Assembly: GCA_028288875.1 (NCBI GenBank)
Contig: JAQGHK010000400.1
Location: 1 to 13,788, forward strand
Length of the DNA stretch: 13,788 nucleotides
Origin: Phycisphaerales bacterium
GTDB taxonomy: Bacteria > Planctomycetota > Phycisphaerae > Tepidisphaerales > Tepidisphaeraceae
Direction of reading: 5' to 3'
The position numbers and the translations under genes were made by a program. A model generated the notes under the pieces. That model was not told the DNA's origin. It saw only the letters and a program-made list of their open reading frames with translations, and did not search any database. Shown here one piece after another: positions 1-6,900 of this stretch; the stretch's first letter is position 1, and every line of letters starts with the position of its first letter.

Positions 1-523
1 GGGCGAATGACTCGCCGGGAAAGATCACGCCCCAGGGAACTTGCGTGGGACGGCCGACCAGTTCGGCGTTGACGAAATTCGCGAGGCGGCCGAAAAACAA
101 GCCGATCGGAGCGACGACGGCCAATCCGTCCGCCAGGCTCCAAAATGGTGCGCGGTTCCACCGCGTCCAAGCCACCAGAGCGACGGCCACGCCGATCAGG
201 CCGCCATGGAAACTCATTCCGCCGTGCCAGAGCGCGATTGGTTCGTACCACGGCTCGGCAGCACCGTTCCCCCGGTGATAGAACAGCCACCAGCCGGCTC
301 GACCGCCGACCATCACGCCAGCGATGAGCCAACTGAGCAGGTCACCGACCTGCGTTTCGGATAAAGCAATGTACCCGCTACGGGCGAGCCGCCGAAGCAC
401 CAAGTATGCGCCGGCAAACCCGGCTAGGTAGGCAAGCCCGTACCATCGAATCGCGAAGGGTCCGAACCGGATGAGATCCGGGTTGAGCGGCGGAAAGTGG
501 ATCGCGGCGAGCGTGCCTGGCAT
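1..523 (-). CDS. lgt: Prolipoprotein diacylglyceryl transferase, N-terminal part (runs off left edge)
   Basis: Lgt transfers diacylglycerol from phosphatidylglycerol to the lipobox cysteine of prolipoproteins in the inner membrane. This is the first step of lipoprotein maturation. I translated the minus strand from ATG at 521-523 and obtained 174 uninterrupted residues to the window edge. The family signature is clear: GPFAIRWYGLAY at about 21-32, HGGMSFHGG at 100-108 and GRLANFVNAELVGRP at 145-159. Tyr28, His106, Arg146, Asn149 and Glu154 fall where E. coli Lgt has its key Tyr26, His103, Arg143, Asn146 and Glu151. Several membrane segments are visible. E. coli Lgt is about 290 residues, so roughly the last 115 and the second essential arginine lie outside the window. 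There is no good Shine-Dalgarno before the ATG. The gene is divergent from the sigma gene and has the shared ECF-type promoter at 595-623. The family call is secure; the exact start is less so. Confidence 0.93.
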   Translation of the reverse strand, partial: MPGTLAAIHFPPLNPDLIRFGPFAIRWYGLAYLAGFAGAYLVLRRLARSGYIALSETQVGDLLSWLIAGVMVGGRAGWWLFYHRGNGAAEPWYEPIALWHGGMSFHGGLIGVAVALVAWTRWNRAPFWSLADGLAVVAPIGLFFGRLANFVNAELVGRPTQVPWGVIFPGESFA

Positions 524-594
524 GACGCTGGATGATTTAGAGCAAGCCGATCGCGCAAGCGTGCTATGGCGGCTGCCGTGGAACGACGCCCTTG

Positions 595-623
595 AAACGA
601 ACCTTCCGTTGAAGAAGGTTCAA
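595..623 (-). promoter_or_regulatory. ECF-type promoter for lgt (copy C of the shared element)
   Basis: Read on the minus strand, this is TTGAACCTT (615-623), 14 bases, then TCGTTT (595-600), preceded by G. It matches the elements upstream of the sigma gene and of cusB in both boxes and in spacing. The expected start site is near 587, giving a 5' leader of about 65 nt to the lgt ATG at 523. The promoter role is inferred from form, position and recurrence. The sequence identity is directly seen. Confidence 0.75.
599..621. repeat. 8-bp perfect inverted repeat inside the lgt promoter
   Basis: GAACCTTC at 599-606 and GAAGGTTC at 614-621 are perfect inverted copies separated by 7 bases. One arm overlaps the -35 box of the minus-strand promoter and the other abuts its -10 box. 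It could be an operator for an additional regulator. It could also be a by-product of the -35 sequence being partly echoed in the spacer. There is no T-run, so it is not a terminator. Confidence 0.5.
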
Positions 624-679
624 CTCCGCGGAAAATAGTTTTGCCGCGATCGGGCTGCTGCATATTTCAGGGATTTGAG

Positions 680-708
680 TTGAACCTTTTGCCGCCACTG
701 TTTCGTTT
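680..708 (+). promoter_or_regulatory. ECF-type promoter for the sigma/anti-sigma genes (copy A)
   Basis: TTGAACCTT at 680-688 and TCGTTT at 703-708 are separated by 14 bases, with the same boxes and spacing as the copies at 595-623 (minus) and 2058-2086. A GAAC-type -35 box paired with a CGT-containing -10 box is the usual shape of ECF sigma promoters. Its position just upstream of an ECF sigma gene suggests autoregulation, which is typical of the class. The predicted start near 715 leaves a leader of about 30 nt. Confidence 0.78.
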
Positions 709-746
709 CATAGGGTGGAGGCAGCCTTGGATTATCATGGTGAGCA

Positions 747-1316
747 TTGAATCACGCCGACGCCGTTGAGCTTTTCCATGAGGTGGTGTGGCCGCACAGG
801 TCGTCGGTGCTGCGCGTCGCGATGATCCAGTGCGGTAACGCCGCCGAGGCGGATGATCTGGCGCAGGAGACATTGCTCAAGGCGTTCAAGGCTATCGCCA
901 CGTTCAGGCCGGGAACGTCCGCTCGCGCCTGGCTCATGACGATTCTCCGGAATGCCCGCATCGATCGCCTTCGAACGGCAGCCGGTTCCGCCCGACCTGT
1001 CAGTCTGGACGCCCGGCCGATGGAACTGGCCGGGCCGGACGTGGCTCCCGAGCCATTCGACCCGGACCGCGATAGTCCTGATGAAGTGCTCCAAGGCTTT
1101 TCGGACCAGGACGTGATCGACGCGCTGCAATCGCTCTCCGAGGACCTCCGCTGGACGCTGCTGCTGGTGGACGTCGAGCAACTGAATCAGGACGAGGTGG
1201 CGGCGATTCTGGGCGTGCCGTTGGGCACGATCAAATCCCGCGTCCATCGGGGCCGGGCGATGTTGAGGACGGTGTTGTTGCCGCTGGCTCGCGACCGCCG
1301 GCTGGTGAAGGAATAG
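747..1316 (+). CDS. RNA polymerase sigma factor, ECF (sigma-70/RpoE-like) subfamily
   Basis: This 189-residue two-domain ECF sigma factor recruits RNA polymerase to stress promoters. Sigma region 2 spans about residues 5-77, with the core-binding stretch EADDLAQETLLKAF at 34-47 and the -10 reading helix around AWLMTILRNARIDRLR at 61-76. Sigma region 4 spans about 125-175, with helix-turn-helix VAAILGVPLGTIKSRVHRGR at 151-170. A linker of about 45 residues joins them. Length is normal for the family. The start is TTG at 747 because an in-frame TGA sits at 741-743. A purine-rich GGGTGGAGG at 713-721 is too far away for an ordinary Shine-Dalgarno. A 10-codon ORF begins at ATG 737 and overlaps the start in another frame. 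The gene is followed 20 nt later by its likely anti-sigma partner. Regulon inferred from shared promoters: itself, the Cus-like pump and lgt. The family is certain; the metal-response role is inferred from context. Confidence 0.93.
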   Translation: MNHADAVELFHEVVWPHRSSVLRVAMIQCGNAAEADDLAQETLLKAFKAIATFRPGTSARAWLMTILRNARIDRLRTAAGSARPVSLDARPMELAGPDVAPEPFDPDRDSPDEVLQGFSDQDVIDALQSLSEDLRWTLLLVDVEQLNQDEVAAILGVPLGTIKSRVHRGRAMLRTVLLPLARDRRLVKE

Positions 1317-1336
1317 CGATCGGGTCGAGGTGTACG

Positions 1337-2014
1337 ATGAAAACGAATCAAACAGAAGGTGAGAGCGAGGCCGACGCAGCGGTGTCCCAGCGGCTGCGAC
1401 GCCTGGCAGAAATGCCGTTGGATACGTCGCGGCTCGAGCGCGCGATTGAGACGGCCCTCGCGAGTGATCGGGCAAATCGGTTTCGGATCAGTTACTGGCT
1501 TAAGCCGATGCGTGCTGTGGCGGCCAGTCTGGCGCTGATGGCGGTGCTCGCCACGCTGCTGGTCACCGCGTCGGGCGGCCCGGTGCTGGCGTCGGCGGCG
1601 GAAATGGCCAAGTTCCATGACGATCTGGTCCGCGGGAATGTTCAGGTCATGCAGGTCGACTCGCTACAGGCGGCCGACAAAGCGATCGCGGCTCAATGGG
1701 CGCAGTCGCCGCAGTTGCCGGGCGTTCCGCAGGAGCACGCGATGGCGTGCTGCATGCGGTCGGTGAAGAATAAGAAGGTCGCCTGCGTCCTGCTGAAAAA
1801 TGACGGCCAGCCCGTGACGATGACGGTGGCCAACGCTGCGGACATGCAATTGCCGCAGTCGGCCGTACAGACGCGCGCCGGTATTCAGTATCACGTTCAG
1901 TCGGTCGGTGACGTGAACATGGTGATGACCGAGCGAGAAGGAAGATGGGTCTGCCTGGTCGCGCGGCTTTCAGTCGATCGGCTGATGGACCTTGCTTCGA
2001 ATCTTCGCTTCTGA
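1337..2014 (+). CDS. Putative membrane-bound anti-sigma factor with extracytoplasmic metal-sensor-like domain
   Basis: This 225-residue protein lies directly downstream of the ECF sigma gene, with a good GAGGTG ribosome site before ATG 1337. About 56 N-terminal residues are soluble and charged, the presumed sigma-binding part. A single hydrophobic segment follows at about 57-79. About 145 residues are then predicted to be outside the inner membrane. That part carries His134, Met136, Cys138, Cys139, Met140, Cys150 and Cys206, including the compact motif HAMACCM. I do not recognise a named anti-sigma domain such as ZAS by motif. The call rests on operon position, topology and size. By analogy, the Cupriavidus CnrYXH system splits anti-sigma (CnrY) and metal sensor (CnrX) into two proteins; here both roles may sit in one. 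Cu(I)/Ag(I) binding by the cysteine/methionine cluster is an inference. Confidence 0.75.
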   Translation: MKTNQTEGESEADAAVSQRLRRLAEMPLDTSRLERAIETALASDRANRFRISYWLKPMRAVAASLALMAVLATLLVTASGGPVLASAAEMAKFHDDLVRGNVQVMQVDSLQAADKAIAAQWAQSPQLPGVPQEHAMACCMRSVKNKKVACVLLKNDGQPVTMTVANAADMQLPQSAVQTRAGIQYHVQSVGDVNMVMTEREGRWVCLVARLSVDRLMDLASNLRF

Positions 2015-2057
2015 GTTCAGTCGTTTGACTTCCGCTGCGGCCACGCACACCGATCTG

Positions 2058-2086
2058 TTGAACCTTTGTCCTGTATCGGCTCGTTT
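2058..2086 (+). promoter_or_regulatory. ECF-type promoter for the cus-like efflux operon (copy B)
   Basis: TTGAACCTT at 2058-2066 and TCGTTT at 2081-2086 are separated by 14 bases, with both boxes identical to the promoters at 680-708 and 595-623 (minus). It lies in the 147-bp gap between the anti-sigma stop and cusB. The expected start near 2093 gives a leader of about 68 nt. Its presence suggests that the pump genes can be transcribed separately from the regulators but by the same sigma factor. Confidence 0.78.
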
Positions 2087-2161
2087 AAGTGAATGAAGGC
2101 AAACGCGTTGGATGAGCTAGTGGGTAATGGTCGCTCGACGTGAGTATCGATTGGCAATCTT

Positions 2162-3940
2162 ATGTTGAAGCGCGTGATTGGTTGGCTGGCGGCGGCGGTG
2201 CTCGGTGGAGCGCTGGTGTTCGTCGCTACGTCAAAAATGACGACGCGTTCTGCGATGTCCGGCGTGGTGCCCCCATCGCCGACGACCTTGGCCTCTCCGA
2301 AATCACTCTGGACATGCGGCATGCATCCGCAGGTGATTCAGGATCATCCGGGCACCTGCCCGATCTGCCATATGAAGCTCACGCCGCTTAAGAACGGCGG
2401 AGGCGAGGATTCTGGATCAGACGAACATGCCGCCGGTCCTGCGGTCATCATTGATCCGACCATTGTTCAAAACATGGGCGTCCGAACGGCCGAGGTGAAA
2501 CGCGCTCCGTTGCGGCTGAACATCCGGGCGGTCGGCACGCTCGCGGCCCCGGAGCCGGGCCAGCACGAGATCAACCTGAAGGTGAACGGCTGGATTCAAA
2601 AACTTTACGCCGACACCGAAGGCATGCATGTGCTGAAGGGCGATCCGCTGTTCGACCTCTACAGCCCTGACCTGCAGGTGGCCGGCGAGGAACTGATCTC
2701 CGCCGTCAAAGTGCAGCACGGCCTCCACTCAGCTTTAACGGACACCCAAGCTCGCGACGCCCAGCTGATGGTCGATTCCGCCCGGCAGAAACTGAAACTG
2801 TGGGGCGTGGCCGACGAGGACATTGATGCAATCGCCAGTGCGACCACCGCGCCAGCCACCGTGCCGTTCCGTAGCCCGGTGTCGGGCGCGCTGATCGAAA
2901 AGCCCGTCATTGCCGGGTCGGCCGTGCAGGCAGGGATGAAGCTGATGCGGATCGAAGATCACGCCAAGCTGTGGCTCAACACGCAGGTCTACGAGAACCA
3001 GCTCGCCAGCGTGAAGGTCGGCCAAATGGTCCGGGCCACCGTCGATGGCGTGGCCGACGAGACGTTCGAAGGGCCGGTTACTTTCATCGATCCGCATGTT
3101 GACCCGATGACGCGCACCACGATCGTCCGTGTCCAGATCGACAACCCCGGTCAGCGGCTGCACCCCGGGATGTTCGCGATGGCGAACATTATGGCCCAGC
3201 CGGTAGACGATGCGGTGCTCGTGCCGCGCGAAGCGGTCATCGACACCGGCACGCGGCAGATCGCGTTCGTCACTGCCGGCGACGGCCGATTCACGCCGCG
3301 GAACGTCCGCATGGGCCTGACCGGGAGCGATGGCCAGGTGCAGATTCTCGACGGCTTGGCCTCCGGCGAACAGGTGGTAACCAGCGGGCAGTTCCTGATG
3401 GACGTCGAAAGCCGCACGACCGAGGCGATCCAGAAGCTCCGCAGCGGCCCGGCGTCCGAGCCCGCGATGCCCGCCGGCATGCCGACGGAAACACCATTGG
3501 CGCCGCCGGCCGTGATGCCGATCGGCGCCGCGACGCAGCCGGCACTAAGGCCCGCGATGAAGCGGTTGAACATCGCGCATTGCCCCATGAAAAAGGCCGA
3601 TTGGCTACAGGTCGGCCAGGCCATCGCCAACCCTTACTACGGTACGGAAATGTCGACCTGCGGCGACATCACCCGCGCGGTGCCCGCGCCTATGGAAGGC
3701 ACTCCGCTGAGTGAATTCACGAGCGATTATCTCGCGGTCGTCGAATCGCTCGGCGTCGATCAGTTGAACAGCGCCGCCATCGGGCATCTGGCAGCCGATG
3801 CGGATCGACTGTCGTCGGCACCGACGCTTCAGGCATCCATCCGCGTTCTCACTGAAGCCAAGACGATCGACGGCGTTCGCCTGGCCCTCAAGCAGGTAAG
3901 CGCCGACTTGATTTCCGCCCTCGAAACAGCCGCTAAGTGA
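2162..3940 (+). CDS. cusB: Cu(I)/Ag(I)-type RND efflux periplasmic adaptor (CusB family) with metal-binding ends
   Basis: This 592-residue membrane-fusion protein bridges the RND pump to the outer-membrane channel. An N-terminal hydrophobic anchor or signal lies at about 5-24. A short heavy-metal-binding domain follows at about 50-75, with WTCGMHP (50-56) and CPICHM (66-71). The adaptor core at about 100-430 has the lipoyl/barrel/beta-barrel pattern, including VNGWIQKLYADTEGMHVLKG and a helical hairpin region. After a Met/Pro-rich linker at about 435-470 comes CPM (Cys474) with Trp481, NPYYG and Cys500. This resembles the metal-site half of DUF3347, and a helical tail of about 75 residues follows it. 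E. coli CusB is about 400 residues, so this is a long form. ATG 2162 is chosen because it retains the hydrophobic N-terminus; no clear ribosome site is present. cusA follows 13 nt downstream. Family confident; Cu/Ag substrate supported by motifs and partners. Confidence 0.93.
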   Translation: MLKRVIGWLAAAVLGGALVFVATSKMTTRSAMSGVVPPSPTTLASPKSLWTCGMHPQVIQDHPGTCPICHMKLTPLKNGGGEDSGSDEHAAGPAVIIDPTIVQNMGVRTAEVKRAPLRLNIRAVGTLAAPEPGQHEINLKVNGWIQKLYADTEGMHVLKGDPLFDLYSPDLQVAGEELISAVKVQHGLHSALTDTQARDAQLMVDSARQKLKLWGVADEDIDAIASATTAPATVPFRSPVSGALIEKPVIAGSAVQAGMKLMRIEDHAKLWLNTQVYENQLASVKVGQMVRATVDGVADETFEGPVTFIDPHVDPMTRTTIVRVQIDNPGQRLHPGMFAMANIMAQPVDDAVLVPREAVIDTGTRQIAFVTAGDGRFTPRNVRMGLTGSDGQVQILDGLASGEQVVTSGQFLMDVESRTTEAIQKLRSGPASEPAMPAGMPTETPLAPPAVMPIGAATQPALRPAMKRLNIAHCPMKKADWLQVGQAIANPYYGTEMSTCGDITRAVPAPMEGTPLSEFTSDYLAVVESLGVDQLNSAAIGHLAADADRLSSAPTLQASIRVLTEAKTIDGVRLALKQVSADLISALETAAK

Positions 3941-3953
3941 CCACCATCCGCTC

Positions 3954-6900
3954 ATGATCGCCCGCATCATCGAACTTTCAGTGCGCAACCGCTTCATGGT
4001 GCTGCTGCTGACCGCCATGCTGGTGGCCGGCGGCATCTGGGCGACGCTGCACATCAGCCTGGACGCCGTGCCGGATCTCTCAGACGTTCAGGTGATCGTC
4101 ACGACGGGGTACAGCGGGCAGGCGCCCAACGTGGTCGAAGACCAGGTCACCTACCCGTTGACGACCGCGATGATGGGCATTCCGCACGCCAAAGTGGTGC
4201 GCGGGATCAGCATGTTCGAGCAGTCGTTCGTTTACATCATTTTCGACGACGGAACGGACATCTACTGGGCCCGCAGTCGTGTGCTCGAATACCTGAACTT
4301 CGTCAAAGATCGACTGCCGGGGAATGTAGAACCGAAGCTCGGCGCGGACGCGACGGGTGTCGGCTGGGTGTACCAGTACGTGCTGTATCCCGGCTATTAC
4401 GACGCCAGGCACCCGCAAGGCCTCTGGCACGACGAACAGCAAGACAAATGGTACGCCGACCCGATGCAGGCGCCGGCGGATCGGCACGAGGCGCTCGTAA
4501 AGGTTCGTGCGTTCGAAAAGCCCGGCACCAGCCCGCTGGATGGGCAGCCGCTGGTGTCGTCGAATCAAGATCTTGCCAGCCTCAGGAGTTTGCAGGACTG
4601 GTACCTGCGTTACCAGCTCACGGCCGTGCCGAACGTGGCGGAAGTCGCGCCGATCGGCGGGTTCGTGAAGCAGTACCAGGTCGTCCTCAAGCCCGAACGG
4701 CTCCTGGCCTACAACCTGCCGGTCGGCACGATCATGACGGCCATCCAGCGGTCTAACAACGATGTTGGCGGCAGCGTCGTCGAAATGAGCGAGAACGAAT
4801 ACATGGTCCGCAGCCGCGGCTATTTGAAGGGGCTGACGGACTTGGCGAACGTGCCAGTAGGCGTCGGCGGCGGCGGCACGCCGATCATGCTGTCGGACGT
4901 GGCCACGCTGCAGATTGCCGGCGAAGAACGTCGCGGCATCGGCGAGTGGAACGGTGAAGGCGAAGCGGTCGGCGGCATCGTGATCGCCCGCTTCGGAACG
5001 AACGCTTACCAGGTTATCCACGACGCCAAGGCCAAGCTGGCCGACCTGGAGAGCGGCCTGCCGCCGGGCGTGCTGATCAAGACCGCCTACGACCGTTCTG
5101 ATCTGATCGAGCGCTCCATCCACACGCTGCGGCACGCATTGATCGAAGAGATGGTCGTCGTCGGCATTGTCTGCATTCTGTTCCTGCTGCACGCCCGCAG
5201 CGAACTGGTCGCCGTGTTCGTCGTGCCGAGCAGCGTGCTGGTGAGCCTGCTGGCGATGCATCTGCTCGGCATCAACGCCAACATCATGAGCCTGGGGGGC
5301 ATCGCGATCGCCATCGGCGTGATGGTCGACAGCGCGATCATCATGGTCGAGAACGCGCACAAGCACCTGGACCACGACGAAGAGCGCGTGCATGCCGGCC
5401 ACGCCGCGCGGCCGCGCAGCGAACTGATCGTGGACGCGGCCAAAGAGGTCGGGCCGAGCCTGTTTTTCAGCCTGTTGATTATCACTGTCAGCTTCCTGCC
5501 TGTGTTCGTGCTCGGCGGAGAAAGCGGACGATTGTTTAAGCCGCTGGCGTTCACCAAGACGTTCGCCATGGCATCGGCCGCGGTGCTGTCGATCACCATC
5601 ATTCCGGTGCTGATGGTCTACTTCATCACCAGCCGCGTGCTGCCGAAGGAATGGGGCTGGAAGATCAACTTAGCGGTCACGTTGTTCACGATGCTGGCAC
5701 CAGCGGTGGCGCTGTTCTATCTGCCCGCCGTCGAGCCGGGCCTGCAGCCGTACCGCTGGTGGATGGCGATCGGCTGGGCGGTTCTCGCGGCCATGCTGCT
5801 GGTGCCGCAGAAGATTATTCATGAAGACAAGAGCCCGATCAGTCGCCTGCTGCAGCGGATTTACAACCCGTTTTTCACGATGGCCATTCGTTACCGCTGG
5901 GTCGCGCTGCTTCTGACGATTGCTTTCGTCGCCTCGGCCGCTTGGCCGTTCATGCGGCTGGGCAGTGAGTTCATGCCGCCGCTGGACGAGGGCGATTTGC
6001 TCTACATGCCGACGACCGATCCGAGTATCAGCGTCACCAAAGCCCGGCAGGTGCTGCAGCAGACCGACAAGCTGATCAAAACCTTCCCGGAGGTCGTCAG
6101 CGTCTACGGCAAGATCGGCCGCGCCGACACGGCCACCGATCCCGCGCCGCTGGACATGATCGAAAGCGTCACGCGTCTGCAAACCGATCCGACAAAATGG
6201 CGCACGAAGAAAATGGCCTACTTCTTCGACCACTGGCCGTCGGCCCTGCGCTGGCCATTCGAACATACGTTCTGGCCGCGCGGGCGGAGAATCACGATGG
6301 AAGAGCTGGTCTACGGCTGGCAGGACGCCGAAGGGACGGATCACGTTGGGCTGAATGCGGTCGTCACGGAGCCGGGCGTTGCCAACGCCTGGCCGATGCC
6401 GATCGAGAACCGCACCAACATGCTCTCCACTGGCATCAAAACGCCGGTCGGCATCAAGATAATGGGGCCGGACCTGGCGGTGCTGTCGGACCTGGCTTCC
6501 AAGGCATCGGTCCTCATGCTGAATGTGCCGGGCACGGCCAGTGCGTATCCCGAGCGGACGTTGGGCGGCCTGTATTTGAACATTGACGTCGATCGCACCA
6601 AGGCCGCGCGCTACGGCCTGACCAGCGGCGACGTGCAGGACGTCGTCAGCACCAGCTTGGGCGGTATGAAAACCACGACGGCCGTCGAAGGGCTGGAGCG
6701 GTATCCGATTAATGTGCGCTATGCCCGCGATCTGCGCGACGACCCCGACGCCATCAAGCAGGTGCTGATTCCGACGCCGGCCGGTGCACACATTCCGCTG
6801 GGCATGGTGGCCGACGTGAAAATCGAACCGGGGCCGCCGATGATCAAGAGCGAGAACGCTCGACGATCGGCCTGGGTCTTCGTCGACGTCACCGGCCGCG

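Noticed and set aside
41..364. Plus-strand open frames opposite lgt
   Set aside because: The minus strand encodes conserved Lgt motifs with catalytic residues in place; the plus-strand products look like shadows.
735..1475. Minus-strand open frame of 246 codons over the sigma gene
   Set aside because: It overlaps a clear ECF sigma factor and the start of its partner; His/Arg/Gln-rich composition is typical of antisense frames.
3566..3770. GTTGAAC occurrences inside cusB as further sigma promoters
   Set aside because: They lack the CTT extension and the TCGTTT box at the fixed distance, and lie within coding sequence.
4080..5402. Minus-strand open frame of 440 codons inside cusA
   Set aside because: Antisense shadow of the RND pump: His/Asp/Val/Arg-rich composition, no recognisable domain, and cusA is unambiguous.
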